This document shows positions 7,047-16,996 of a DNA stretch of 64,000 nucleotides, in pieces. Numbering within the stretch: the first letter of the stretch is position 1; every line of letters begins with the position of its first letter. The stretch is from Hyphomicrobium methylovorum (GTDB taxonomy: Bacteria > Pseudomonadota > Alphaproteobacteria > Rhizobiales > Hyphomicrobiaceae), in contig NZ_QHJE01000001.1 in assembly GCF_013626205.1 (NCBI RefSeq), positions 1,116,001 to 1,180,000 of the forward strand. The letters run 5' to 3'. The notes under the pieces are model-generated. The model was not told where the DNA came from. It saw only the letters and a list, made by a program, of their open reading frames with translations, and did no database searches. A program made the position numbers and the translations under genes.

Positions 7047-7475
7047 TCACCATGCCAACGATAGGGAAACCTCTCCGGGCATGCCGCCTGGGAAATTGAC
7101 GATTTCGGCGCGGAGCTTGTAGCCGAGCGGACGCAATTCCTTGTCGTAGAAATCGTACGCATCTTTCGCGAAACCCGTCAGCGTCGTCGGCCATTCGGTG
7201 TCGGCGATGTTGATCCGCCGTCCTCCGTCGCTGCAGTAACTCGAAGGAAAAGTGATCACTTCGAGATGGTGATGACCGTTTTGCGCGGCGATGCGGACCG
7301 CGTTATTTATCCGTTCGACTGCTTCGGGCGCCACCTTGCGGGACATGAAAGCCTCGTGAAGGGCCCGGTCCTGCTGCTTCTTCGTAGCGGCGAGTTTACG
7401 CTCGCGATCGACCTCGGCCATTTCTGCGTCGGAGCTAATCATCCTAAGATCTTGGGGGCGAAGAAGGTTGGGCAT
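7047..7475 (-). CDS. Conserved hypothetical protein in the pta-ackA-fabI operon
   Basis: 142 residues. The N-terminal third is charged and helical (a coiled-coil-like stretch around residues 15-45, rich in E, R, K and Q); the rest reads as an alpha/beta unit with HHHLEVITFPSSYCSDGGRR and RPLGYKLRAEIVNFPGGMPG. No signal peptide or membrane segment and no recognised catalytic motif. It lies 42 bp after the DUF3141 gene and 29 bp before pta, so it is probably co-transcribed. I do not recognise the family. Confidence 0.75.
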   Translation of the reverse strand: MPNLLRPQDLRMISSDAEMAEVDRERKLAATKKQQDRALHEAFMSRKVAPEAVERINNAVRIAAQNGHHHLEVITFPSSYCSDGGRRINIADTEWPTTLTGFAKDAYDFYDKELRPLGYKLRAEIVNFPGGMPGEVSLSLAW

Positions 7476-7517
7476 CGCTATCTCCGTTTGTCTGAAGGCG
7501 ACGAAGCGTTCCGTACC

Positions 7518-9767
7518 TCAATGCGGCTTTGCAATTCTTCCATTGCGTGCTTGCGATATGGCTGCTTGCTTGGCGGGCAACGACGCCATGTCTTCGTTTT
7601 CAAACAGGGCTTCGATTTCCGCCAAACGTGCACGCGCAAGTTTGCTGTGAACTCCGACCAGCTCGATCATTCGGTCGAGCTTGCCTTTCATTCGCGCCGC
7701 AAGGTCTGGATTGGTCGCAAGCATTTCTGGAATGGCGGCAATCGCCCGACGCTCATCGAGAATCAGCATTAGAAACTGCTCGCGCAAAACTTGCTTGAAC
7801 TCAGAGAGATTCAAGCCTTTGCCTGTTTCATCTCGCATTCTGCGAAGAAGGTTGAAGCCTCGCGCATCCACCTCGCCATCCGGCATTCTGATATAGAGCA
7901 ATGCCCGAATGACGGCTTCTCGCGGACCGCCTGCGCCGATCCGTTGCTTCAATTCGGCAATTTTGTGCTCAACGAGTGCTTGATGCGCCGGATCATCTCC
8001 CACTCTGCGACGAGGAATTTCGTCGGACGCCCTGAGACCTACGAGCGCCTGAAGAAATGGTGACCCATAGATTGCGTGAAACCACGCTTCTGCTGCATCG
8101 TCGCGAGCCGTCCGACCGGCGTCGAGCGTCATGACCATCCAGTCGCTGAACCATTCCTGCATCTGCCAAAAAACATTATCTTTTGAAACGGGCCGGCGGT
8201 TTTCACAAAGGCGGCTAACGTCCGACGCAAACGGCCGGAGAAAAGGGTTGGCGTCTGAGAAGAATTCAAACTGCATGCGCAAAGGATGAAGCCGGCGCAT
8301 CAGTTCCGCGGAACTTTCATTCGCCCAGCTTCGGACCCAAGGCTGCACGAATGTGCGATAGAGACCAAGATTGATTTCGGAAAGACGCGCGACGGTCGCA
8401 AACTTGCGGTCATCTTCAGCGCTGTTGCAGCCGAGAGCGCGAATGTCGTCTAGGCTGCGCGTTTCGAAACGGACAAGATAGTCGCCCAATATGAGATTGG
8501 CCGTTGGATCATCGGGGTCCTTGGGCGTCATGACCGCTTCGTATAGACCGGGCGGCAAAGCATCGATCAAATCTATGTTGCTCGCGAACTGATCGTGCTC
8601 CTTTTTCGCAACCGACCCCGAAACGAAAATCCCGAGATGGCCGATCGACTCATGCAGCGCGTAAACGATCGTTTGCCCATGGGCACGAATATCATCAACG
8701 CTGCCATAGAGATCGAGAATCCAGTCCAACGCCTGTGGCGGCGGCGTAATGTTGTCCGCTTTCGAACAGAAGACCACGATAGGCGAACGGATATTGCGAA
8801 GATCTATGCGGCTACCGCTCGACGACCGGACGTACGCGGACGAAAGCTTATTTCCAACGAATAATTCGTCGGCGATGAACTGCATTTCGCAGGCATTGAG
8901 CAGCACGTGGCCGCCCCACCATTGCTCAAACTCCAAATACCTCGGAGCTTCCGTGTCGATTTTGGAATAGAGATTGTAGTGTTTAGACCAAAAGGTATTC
9001 GCAGGATTGAGATTTTCGAAGTTCGAAACCAGCCAGGCTCCGTCGAACTTGCCGTTTCCAACATCGCCGAGAAGTGCGGTCATCCAAGTGCCGCCAAGGA
9101 TGCCCGCAGTGTATCGCATCGGGTTTTGTTTCGGCGTTCCGGCCCAATAGGACAGCGGCGATCCCGCGACGATAATCGGACCGAAGAGTTCCGGCCGCGC
9201 CGCTGCAAGCATCATAACAGCCCAGCCCGCTTGACAGTTTCCGATCACCGCAGGTTTGCCGTCGGCCTCCCTATGCAAACTGATCACGTGCTCAAGAAAT
9301 AGGGCTTCTGCTTCGCATATGTCCTCGACGGTCTGGCTTGGGACGGGATCGGGGAGGAACCCGATGAAGTAACACGGATGGCCCGCCTTCATCGCCACGC
9401 CGATCTCACTTTGTCGCTTAAAACCGCCGATACCAGGCCCATGACCTGCCCTCGGGTCGACAATTACAAAAGGTCGTTTGAACTTGTCGGGACTTTGCCC
9501 CTCAGGCGGAACAATGCGAACTAGAGCGTAATTTACCGGCCTCTTGAACTCGCGTCCGTCGAGCACGAGTTCGCAGCCAAACTTGAGAACATGCGGTGCG
9601 CGTTTTGCTGCGTGTTCGTAATACCCGGAACTCCTTTGTTCCAGGACGTCGAGAAAAAGAATGCCCCGCTGCCAAGCGTCAATTGAATAACTCCACGCAT
9701 CCTGCATCAGCCCAAAAGGCCACGAAAAACCTGTATTGTGTATTGCCGGATCTGGGGAGTCTGACAT
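7518..9767 (-). CDS. DUF3141-family PHA-synthase-like alpha/beta hydrolase
   Basis: 749 residues, cytoplasmic. The N-terminal half resembles class I/III polyhydroxyalkanoate synthases: RPFVIVDPRAGHGPGIGGFK at about 98-117 and the lipase-like box GNCQAG (176-181), with Cys178 in the nucleophile position as in PhaC; a later SPIVVFCSKADNITPPPQALDWI carries the usual Asp region. The C-terminal 250 residues are helical and specific to DUF3141. It heads the operon with pta, ackA and fabI, an arrangement I recall from Rhizobiales. A role in storage-polymer or acyl metabolism is plausible but unproven. Confidence 0.88.
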   Translation of the reverse strand: MSDSPDPAIHNTGFSWPFGLMQDAWSYSIDAWQRGILFLDVLEQRSSGYYEHAAKRAPHVLKFGCELVLDGREFKRPVNYALVRIVPPEGQSPDKFKRPFVIVDPRAGHGPGIGGFKRQSEIGVAMKAGHPCYFIGFLPDPVPSQTVEDICEAEALFLEHVISLHREADGKPAVIGNCQAGWAVMMLAAARPELFGPIIVAGSPLSYWAGTPKQNPMRYTAGILGGTWMTALLGDVGNGKFDGAWLVSNFENLNPANTFWSKHYNLYSKIDTEAPRYLEFEQWWGGHVLLNACEMQFIADELFVGNKLSSAYVRSSSGSRIDLRNIRSPIVVFCSKADNITPPPQALDWILDLYGSVDDIRAHGQTIVYALHESIGHLGIFVSGSVAKKEHDQFASNIDLIDALPPGLYEAVMTPKDPDDPTANLILGDYLVRFETRSLDDIRALGCNSAEDDRKFATVARLSEINLGLYRTFVQPWVRSWANESSAELMRRLHPLRMQFEFFSDANPFLRPFASDVSRLCENRRPVSKDNVFWQMQEWFSDWMVMTLDAGRTARDDAAEAWFHAIYGSPFLQALVGLRASDEIPRRRVGDDPAHQALVEHKIAELKQRIGAGGPREAVIRALLYIRMPDGEVDARGFNLLRRMRDETGKGLNLSEFKQVLREQFLMLILDERRAIAAIPEMLATNPDLAARMKGKLDRMIELVGVHSKLARARLAEIEALFENEDMASLPAKQAAISQARNGRIAKPH

Positions 9768-10129
9768 GGCGGCTACCCGAAAGAATACACGCCTTCATAT
9801 CAACACGAGTTAGCATATGCCCGTCGCGTCCGAAATCAAGAACTCTATCGTGACATCGCTTTTTGCGTGTTTAGGTATGCGCATTGGTGCTTAAATCAGT
9901 TCGTCTACGTCGTAGATTGATTGAACGTCGAGAGCGCAAATTTCATTTCGGTTGAATAGGTTCACGGCTGCCGACTGAGTTAATTTTATTCGAGACTCTA
10001 TTGGCGAATGCTCAATTATTTTGCTGCTATCCGAGTTGATTTACGAGGTCTGGATCCTGTTGCCGCCGATGAAACGCAGGAGCATTGTGAGAAACAGCGC
10101 GTTCGAACAATACGGTTTGGCGGAGGCAG
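9768..10129. other. Divergent intergenic region between the DUF3141 operon and ppk2
   Basis: 362 bp containing the outward promoters for both directions. A short palindrome CTACGTCGTAG lies near 9906-9916. No RNA gene, terminator or convincing small ORF was seen. Confidence 0.4.
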
Positions 10130-10960
10130 ATGATGGAAAAGAATGCGAGCGATGAAACGCATCCCGAAGATGTCTCTCGACCCAAAGGCAAACTGAAACG
10201 CAAAGAATACGAGCGCGAACTCAAGCGCCTTCACGTCGAACTCGTGAAGCTGCAGGAATGGGTTCAGAGCGAAGGGAAGAAAATCTGCATTTTGTTTGAA
10301 GGGCGCGACGGAGCGGGCAAAGGTGGAGCTATCAAAGCTATCACCGCGAGAGTAAGCCCTCGAAATTTTCGCGTCGTCGCACTTCCTGTTCCGACTGAAC
10401 GCGAAAAATCCCAAATGTATATTCAGAGGTATCTTCCGCACCTGCCGGCGGGCGGTGAAATCGTCATCTTCGATCGCAGTTGGTATAATCGGGCGGGCGT
10501 CGAGCGCGTGATGGAATTTTGCAGCGAAAAGCAGGCGGAACGCTTTTTGCGAATCGTCCCGGACGTAGAGAAGGCGATCATCGATTCAGGAATCATTCTG
10601 CTCAAGTACTGGTTGGAAGTAAGCCCCGACGAACAAACGCGACGTCTTGAGGCGCGGATCGACGACGGACGAAAGATTTGGAAGCTCTCAAAAATGGATT
10701 TGAAGTCTTACACTCGCTGGGATGAGTATACCGACGCTCGAGATAAAATGTTCTCGGCGACGGATACGCCTTGGGCCCCGTGGTATGTGGCGCGATCCGA
10801 TGACAAACGAAAAGCGCGCCTAAACATCATCGAACACTTTCTTAGTCGGATTCCTTACACCGAAATCAAGCGCGAGAAGATCAAACTTCCGAAGAGGAAT
10901 GTCTCGACAGCGCCGAAGCATGAAACATGCGCATCAAAATTTATTCCGGAACCGCACTAG
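10130..10960 (+). CDS. ppk2: Polyphosphate kinase 2
   Basis: 276 residues, the usual length for a one-domain class I PPK2. Walker A GRDGAGKGG at residues 58-66, lid motif DRSWYNRAGVE from residue 115, and the conserved RRLEARIDD and MDLKSYTRWDEYTDARD stretches further on. It phosphorylates nucleoside diphosphates (or consumes ATP/GTP) with polyphosphate. Two ATGs lie side by side; GGAGG at 10122-10126 is better spaced for the second (10133). It diverges from the DUF3141-pta-ackA operon, fitting energy and storage metabolism; co-regulation is inferred. Confidence 0.93.
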   Translation: MMEKNASDETHPEDVSRPKGKLKRKEYERELKRLHVELVKLQEWVQSEGKKICILFEGRDGAGKGGAIKAITARVSPRNFRVVALPVPTEREKSQMYIQRYLPHLPAGGEIVIFDRSWYNRAGVERVMEFCSEKQAERFLRIVPDVEKAIIDSGIILLKYWLEVSPDEQTRRLEARIDDGRKIWKLSKMDLKSYTRWDEYTDARDKMFSATDTPWAPWYVARSDDKRKARLNIIEHFLSRIPYTEIKREKIKLPKRNVSTAPKHETCASKFIPEPH

Positions 10961-11507
10961 GCACGACAAGCTCAAATCAACCTGTCATTGCTGCGGGCGG
11001 CTGCAGTTTCTGCGCTGCATTGCGATGCGCATGGCGTAACGACAATAGAGATCCGAGCCGTCGTCCGGCCCGTCGGCCTGCACCAGTCAAATGAATGCGT
11101 TACCACGCATCGCCGTCATCCATTTAGTAAATTCTCATGCCGCCCGGCACGGCTCCCATATGCTGCTTGGTTCTAGAAACGTGTCCCTTACGATATTTTC
11201 TCGCACGGGATTATAAGGTGAGATATATCACGCGGGCGGCGGGCCTTCCTTTTGGCGCCTTGCCTTTGGTTCTCGACGTCGCGTGCGGCTCGGCTACGGC
11301 TATAGTCAGGCGCTCGTGGTGTTGGAGCGCAGGCTACACTACAAATGCATTTCCACGGCGGTTGGACGTTCTTGGTCGTTAGCAGCGCACAAGCAAAACG
11401 CACTCTGCAGTGAAAATCGCAGCGCTGATCTTCTAAGACTTCCTTGCAGACACTTTTCGTTTCGTCGATCGCTCAGATGCATCCGGTATGCGAGTGAGGA
11501 ATACGAG
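10961..11507. other. Long intergenic region upstream of the RND efflux genes
   Basis: 547 bp without a convincing gene. An imperfect dyad GTGAGATATATCAC lies at 11218-11231 and could be an operator for the efflux operon. The frame of the adaptor gene remains open back to 11283, but that part lacks coding character. Confidence 0.35.
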
Positions 11508-12623
11508 ATGCGCCCTCAGATAGGCATAGCCCTCGCGTTTTTGCTGATGGCTACATCGTCGTCCTACGCCCAACAGAATGGCACCACGGACCGAGTTTCA
11601 GTCGGCGTCGTAACCGCCGCCCGCAAGCCGATCGCGAAATCGATGGATTTCGTAGGACGCGTCGAAGCCGTCAACCGGGTGGAGATCCGGGCTCGCGTTA
11701 CAGGGTATTTGGAGTCTGTCGATTTCAAAGAAGGAGACGTGGTCCAGGCCGGCGCATCGCTTTACAAAATCGAACGCGGATTATTTCAGGCAGCCGTGGG
11801 AGAAGCAGGAGGCGCGTTGGATCGCAGCAAGGCCGCTAAAGTCCTAAGTGAAGTCCAGCTTCAACGCGCCGAAGATTTATATACGAAGAATGTCGGATCG
11901 GCCGCAGCGCGCGATCAAGCTCGTGCCGCCGATGACCAAGCCAAGGGAACGATCCTTATCGATCAGGCCAACCTCGACACGGCGAAGATCAATCTGGGAT
12001 ACACCGATATCGTTGCTCCAGTGACCGGCAAGATCGGCCGGACCAACGTCACCAAAGGCAACGTCGTTGGGCCGGAGACCGGGCCGTTGACGGTCATCGT
12101 CAGCCAAGATCCCATGTACGTTACTTTTCCCGTGAGCCAACGCGAATTTCTGCGGCTGCAGCAGGCAAAGCAGCACCTCGACGTCACGCAGCTGAAAGCG
12201 AGTTTGAGTTTCGCCGATCTCAGCAAGTATGACCTGCCTGGCACCGTCAATTTCGTGGACGTGACCGTCAATCGCGGGACCGATACCGTGCTTGCTCGCG
12301 CCTCCTTTCCAAATCCCGATGGCGCGCTCGTCGACGGGCAATTCGTGCATGTATCGATTGAGGCCGGCAAACCGGTAGAGAATGTCATCATCCCCCAGTC
12401 GGCGCTCATCGCCGACCAGCAAGGAACTTACGTCTTCGTCGTCGATGACGGAAAAGCTGCAATCCGACGGATAAAAACCGGTGGTGAGAGCGGCGGCACC
12501 GACGTCGTAGTCGACAGCGGCTTGAGTGGGGGCGAACAGGTCATCGTCGACGGCCTGCAGAGCGTCCGTCCGGGAAGCGCCGTCATCGCGAACCCAGTTC
12601 CTCAGCTTCAAAATCGGAGTTGA
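11508..12623 (+). CDS. RND efflux periplasmic adaptor subunit (AcrA/MexA-like)
   Basis: 371 residues from the ATG at 11508, which starts a signal peptide (MRPQIGIALAFLLMATSSSYAQ) and has TGAGGA 7 nt upstream. Membrane fusion protein architecture: barrel-sandwich hybrid with VEIRARVTGYLESVDFKEGD, an alpha-hairpin (AAARDQARAADDQAKGTI), the second lipoyl half with IVAPVTGKIGRTNV and a beta-barrel with LVDGQFVHVSIE. It links the inner-membrane pump to an outer-membrane channel. Three bp separate it from the permease gene. No TolC-like gene is present in the window. Substrates unknown. Confidence 0.92.
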   Translation: MRPQIGIALAFLLMATSSSYAQQNGTTDRVSVGVVTAARKPIAKSMDFVGRVEAVNRVEIRARVTGYLESVDFKEGDVVQAGASLYKIERGLFQAAVGEAGGALDRSKAAKVLSEVQLQRAEDLYTKNVGSAAARDQARAADDQAKGTILIDQANLDTAKINLGYTDIVAPVTGKIGRTNVTKGNVVGPETGPLTVIVSQDPMYVTFPVSQREFLRLQQAKQHLDVTQLKASLSFADLSKYDLPGTVNFVDVTVNRGTDTVLARASFPNPDGALVDGQFVHVSIEAGKPVENVIIPQSALIADQQGTYVFVVDDGKAAIRRIKTGGESGGTDVVVDSGLSGGEQVIVDGLQSVRPGSAVIANPVPQLQNRS

Positions 12624-12626
12624 GGG

Positions 12627-15600
12627 ATGCTGTCGGCTATATTCGTCGATCGCCCGAGACTAGCCATCGTCATCGCAATCGTCACGACGATAGCCGGCAT
12701 GCTGGCGCTTTATGCGATCCCGTTCGCGCAGTATCCCGATATCGTGCCGCCGCAAGTGCAAGTGACGACAACGTATCCAGGCGCGAGTTCGTCAGTCGTC
12801 GACACCTCGATTGCACAACCGATCGAGGCGCAAGTCGTCGGCATCGACAAAATGATCTACATGAAGAGCGTCAGCGGGGACGATGGCAGCTATACGCTCA
12901 TTTGCTCATTCGAACTCGGCACCAACCCCGACATCAATACCGTCAACGTCAACAATCGAGTGCAAGTGGCGCTCTCGAGCCTGCCGCCAGAGGTTCAGCG
13001 ACAGGGCGTGTCCGTCAAAAAGAAGTCCTCCGCCCTTCTCGGCGTGGTCGCGCTTTACTCGCCGAAGCATACATACGACCCGCTCTTTCTTTCCAACTAC
13101 GTGACGATCAATCTTCTTGATCAAATCAAGAGTACGCCGGGCGTTGGTGATGCGGTGCTCTGGGGACCGCAAGACTACGCCATGCGGGCTTGGGTCAAAA
13201 CCGATCGCTTGACAGGCTTGGGCTTGACGACGGGCGACGTCATCAATGCGATCCAGGCTCAGAACGTCCAGGCTGCGGTGGGCCGCATCGGCGCGCGGCC
13301 TATATCGAACGACCAGCAATTACAGCTCAACATTCAGACGAAGGGCCGCCTCAATACCGTAGCCGATTTTGAGAAGATCGTTCTACGGACCAATTCCGAT
13401 GGCTCGGTTTTGCGGTTGGGCGACGTGGCACGCCTCGAACTCGGTCCGGCAAATCTCGATCGCGATACCCTCTTCAACGGCGGCCCTGCCGCGGTTGTCG
13501 CGATTTATCAGTCGCCCGGAGCCAACGCCATCACGACGCTGAAAGCGGTGCGCGATAAAATCGAAGTCGCCGAGAAGCGATTTCCCGAGGACATGGCGTG
13601 GAAAGTTACTTACGACCCGACACAGTTCGTGAAGGATACCATCCATGAGGTCCAAAAGACGCTCATCGAGGCTTTCATTCTGGTGGTGCTCGTCGTCTAC
13701 CTCTTTCTCGGCAGCGTTCGCGCGACGCTGATTCCAACGCTTGCGGTGCCGGTCAGCTTGATCGGGACATTTATCGTGCTGCTCGCCATTGGATATTCGG
13801 CGAACACCGTTTCGCTCCTGGCAATCGTGCTAGCGATCGGTATCGTCGTGGACGACGCCATTGTCGTGGTCGAGAACGTCGAGCGCGTCATGGAGGAACA
13901 TCCGGAGCTATCGCCGGGCGATGCCACGAAACGCGCCATGGAGGAGATTACGGCGCCGATCATCGCGATAACGTTGGTTCTGCTCTCTGTCTTCGTGCCA
14001 GTTGCTTTCATTCCCGGCATTTCGGGCGAACTTTTTCGTCAGTTCGCCGTGACGATTGCCGTGTCCATGTTTCTCTCGGCGATCAACGCCCTCACCCTTT
14101 CACCAGCTTTGTGCGGCATCCTCCTGAAGCCACATCATGGACCCCGTCGGGGGCCAATCGGCGCGGTTATGCGCGCCATCGATCATGTTCGGGACGCTTA
14201 TGGTGCTGCCGTCGCGCGCCTGTTGCGTATTTCGCTGATCGGCCTAGGTCTTGTCGCCATCTCCCTCGCCGGCGTCTACGGACTGGCCAAGGTAACGCCC
14301 ACCGGATTCCTGCCTGAGGACGATCAAGGCGCATTGTTCGTGCTTGCGCAGCTTCCAGGCGGCGCATCGGTCGGCCGCACGATCGACGTTGTCGGCAAGA
14401 CGGAAGCCATCCTCAAGGACGAAGCCGCCGTTCAAGACGTCACTTCAGTCATCGGCCTCAATTTCATCGATAACTATTCGCAATCGAACGCCGCATTCAT
14501 GGTTGTGACGTTGAAGCCGTTCGCCGAACGTAAGGACCGCTCGCTTGGCGTGCGCGCATTGATCGAGCGTCTTGGTCCCAAGTTCCGTGCAATCCAGGGC
14601 GGCACGGTGGTGCCGTTGGCGCCGCCTCCGATCATCGGGCTCGGTTCCGGCGGCGGGTTCGCATATGTCCTTCAAGACCTCCGTGGCGGAGATCCCAAAG
14701 CTTTGGCTCAGGTCTTGCGCGGGTTGCTCGTTGCCGCAAACGACGATCCGAAACTGGACCGAGTGTTCAGCACCTTCACGGCGACGAACCCTTCCCTCTA
14801 TCTCGATATCGATCGCGACAAAGCACAAATTCTTGGCGTTCGGCTCAACGACGTGTTCCAGGCGTTGCAAGCTTCGCTCGGCGGATACTTCGTCAACAAC
14901 ATGAACTTGTATGGCCGCACCTGGCAGGTCCAGGTTCAAGCGGACGCAACGGATCGTACGACGATCGATGATCTCTACCGGATCAACGTGCGCAACGACA
15001 AAGGGCAGATGATTCCAATGCGAAGCCTGGTGGAGGTCCGCACCGTCGTCGGTCCGCCTTCCATCATTCGCTATAATAATCTCCGCGCGGTGACGATTCA
15101 GGGATCGCCCGCTGCAGGTGTATCTTCGGGACAGGCATTGAACGCGATGGAGGCGGTTGCTGCTCGTATATTGCCGGACGGCTACGCGGGCGAATGGACG
15201 GACACCGCATTTCAAGAAAAGCGGGCCGAGGGAAAAACAGCTCTCATCCTCGGGTTTGCTTTGCTCTTCGCCTACTTGTTTCTTGTCGCTCTTTACGAGA
15301 GCTGGACCATCCCTGTTCCCGTGCTCCTGTCAGTCAGCGTCGGCGTGTTCGGCGCTTTCATCGCCATCGCGCTCGGCGGCTTGACGCTAGACCTCTATGG
15401 CCAGATCGGAATGATCGTTCTGATAGGTCTTGCTGCTAAGAACGGCATCCTCATCGTCGAATTCGCAAAAGAACAACGCGAGCGGGGCGTTGCACTTCAC
15501 GAAGCCGCAACCGAGGGAAGCCGCTTGCGCTTCCGCCCGGTGATGATGACGTCTTTCGCTTTCATCCTCGGACTTCTGCCGCTCGTCGTTGCGGTCGGCG

Positions 15601-15776
15601 CATCCGAACTTGCACGACGGAATGTCGGAACACCGGTATTCGGTGGAATGATCCTCGCGTCGTTTGTCGGAATATTCGCAATTCCCTCTCTCTACGTCAC
15701 TTTCCAAGCCATACGCGAGAAACTCAGGCCGTCGGCTCGTCCGACGGCCCATCCGCCGATCGAGGACGTTGTTTGA
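12627..15776 (+). CDS. RND multidrug efflux permease (AcrB/MexB-like)
   Basis: 1049 residues, full length for HAE1-type RND pumps. Twelve transmembrane helices are laid out as one N-terminal, a block around 340-540, one near 545-565 and a final block at 870-1030. Characteristic stretches include [20 protein letters not shown] near the N-terminus, [20 protein letters not shown] in TM4 with the proton-relay Asp pair, and [21 protein letters not shown] near the C-terminus. It exports hydrophobic drugs, solvents or bile-salt-like compounds from the periplasm using proton motive force. Translationally coupled to the adaptor. The LysR gene downstream is on the other strand and need not regulate it. 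Confidence 0.95.
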   Translation: MLSAIFVDRPRLAIVIAIVTTIAGMLALYAIPFAQYPDIVPPQVQVTTTYPGASSSVVDTSIAQPIEAQVVGIDKMIYMKSVSGDDGSYTLICSFELGTNPDINTVNVNNRVQVALSSLPPEVQRQGVSVKKKSSALLGVVALYSPKHTYDPLFLSNYVTINLLDQIKSTPGVGDAVLWGPQDYAMRAWVKTDRLTGLGLTTGDVINAIQAQNVQAAVGRIGARPISNDQQLQLNIQTKGRLNTVADFEKIVLRTNSDGSVLRLGDVARLELGPANLDRDTLFNGGPAAVVAIYQSPGANAITTLKAVRDKIEVAEKRFPEDMAWKVTYDPTQFVKDTIHEVQKTLIEAFILVVLVVYLFLGSVRATLIPTLAVPVSLIGTFIVLLAIGYSANTVSLLAIVLAIGIVVDDAIVVVENVERVMEEHPELSPGDATKRAMEEITAPIIAITLVLLSVFVPVAFIPGISGELFRQFAVTIAVSMFLSAINALTLSPALCGILLKPHHGPRRGPIGAVMRAIDHVRDAYGAAVARLLRISLIGLGLVAISLAGVYGLAKVTPTGFLPEDDQGALFVLAQLPGGASVGRTIDVVGKTEAILKDEAAVQDVTSVIGLNFIDNYSQSNAAFMVVTLKPFAERKDRSLGVRALIERLGPKFRAIQGGTVVPLAPPPIIGLGSGGGFAYVLQDLRGGDPKALAQVLRGLLVAANDDPKLDRVFSTFTATNPSLYLDIDRDKAQILGVRLNDVFQALQASLGGYFVNNMNLYGRTWQVQVQADATDRTTIDDLYRINVRNDKGQMIPMRSLVEVRTVVGPPSIIRYNNLRAVTIQGSPAAGVSSGQALNAMEAVAARILPDGYAGEWTDTAFQEKRAEGKTALILGFALLFAYLFLVALYESWTIPVPVLLSVSVGVFGAFIAIALGGLTLDLYGQIGMIVLIGLAAKNGILIVEFAKEQRERGVALHEAATEGSRLRFRPVMMTSFAFILGLLPLVVAVGASELARRNVGTPVFGGMILASFVGIFAIPSLYVTFQAIREKLRPSARPTAHPPIEDVV

Positions 15777-15873
15777 TAATCGCGGCGTGCTGAGGTGAAG
15801 GCGAGCATTGACGCATCAGCTGATCCTTCATCGAAGTGATGTAGTGTTCATTCAGAACGCCGCTGCACCGGTC

Positions 15874-16770
15874 TCATTGATCTAGACGGGCCCTGAGACG
15901 CGGCACAGTCCAGTCGATGAAGGTTCGGAGTTTGAGGGGCACCAGACGGTTTGAGGGATAGAGAATATTTACGGGCCAGGGATCGGTTTCGAATTCCTCG
16001 AGCACGATATCGAGCTGTCCAGCGCGCCGCGCTTCTTCCATTTTGTACGACATCACACGCGCCACCCCCATACCCACAATCGCCGCCATAATCGCAGCTT
16101 CCGAGGAGCTGACATCCAACCTGGAATTTATTGGGACGAGGATCTGTCCGGCATTGTCTCTGAAAACCCATCCGCGCGGCGACGCCGGATGATCGATGGA
16201 GATGCAGTCGTGCGAGGTCAGATCTGCCGGGACACGTGGCCGTCCCCGCGCGTCGAGGTAAGTGGGACTGGCACACACGACATGGCGGATCAGGCCAACA
16301 CGCGTGGCAATCATGCTGCTGTCACGCAGTTCACCAATGCGTATGGCAACATCGATATTCTCCTCGTGGAGGTTGACGACACGGTCGGTAAACAGCAGGC
16401 GCAAATGGATCGCGGGATAAGCAGCCATGAATTCCAGCGCGATTGGCATCAAATGGGTGTGCCCCAACGGGCTGGGTGATGTTACGGCCAATTCACCCAC
16501 GGGAGCACGGTATTCGCCCGAGGCATCTCTCTCAGCCTCAACGACCTGTTCAACTATGCGCTTGCAGGCGGCGAGGTAGGAACGGCCGGACTCCGTCAAC
16601 GTCATCTTGCGAGCCGGGCGTTTCAGAAGTTGCGTTTTGAGATGTGTCTCGAGTTCAGTAACGCGGCGGCTCACCGTTGCGATTGGCATACCCAGTTGTC
16701 GGGATGCCTCTGAGAAGCTGCCCGCTTCAACAACCGTCATGAATACGGACATGGCGTCCAACCGGTCCAT
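15874..16770 (-). CDS. LysR-family transcriptional regulator
   Basis: 298 residues from the ATG at 16770 (MDRLDAMSVFMTVVEAGSFS), the standard LysR start; an upstream in-frame Met at 16851 would add an atypical 27-residue leader. Winged helix-turn-helix at residues 1-60 with FSEASRQLGMPIATVSRRVTELE, then a type 2 periplasmic-binding-like effector domain (about 90-295). It diverges from the metallo-hydrolase gene at 16997 with a 226-bp gap, the usual layout for a LysR regulator and its target, so it probably controls 16997-20479. Effector unknown. Confidence 0.9.
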   Translation of the reverse strand: MDRLDAMSVFMTVVEAGSFSEASRQLGMPIATVSRRVTELETHLKTQLLKRPARKMTLTESGRSYLAACKRIVEQVVEAERDASGEYRAPVGELAVTSPSPLGHTHLMPIALEFMAAYPAIHLRLLFTDRVVNLHEENIDVAIRIGELRDSSMIATRVGLIRHVVCASPTYLDARGRPRVPADLTSHDCISIDHPASPRGWVFRDNAGQILVPINSRLDVSSSEAAIMAAIVGMGVARVMSYKMEEARRAGQLDIVLEEFETDPWPVNILYPSNRLVPLKLRTFIDWTVPRLRARLDQ

Positions 16771-16996
16771 GGGCGCTTTCCAAAAGTCGAAAACTGCTTT
16801 CCGTTTTTCGCGAGTTGCCGCCGGGCAACCCGCCAGACAAGTTCTGCTCAAAGTGATTTATGAAGTCAGTCGGGTTGGCAAGATGAAGTTTGGCTCCCCG
16901 CAGCGATTATCGTGGCTGCTGGGAGCTTCGACGCTCTCTAGCGGGAGATCGTCTCGACTTTAACGCTGTCCACTCCATCAGATTACGGAGCGTTGC

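Noticed and set aside
11218-11231. GTGAGATATATCAC dyad as a regulator operator
   Set aside because: Single imperfect copy; no matching regulator or second site, so kept only as a note in the intergenic entry.
11283-11507. Upstream extension of the RND adaptor frame
   Set aside because: The signal peptide and ribosome-binding site point to the ATG at 11508; the extension has no membrane-fusion-protein similarity.
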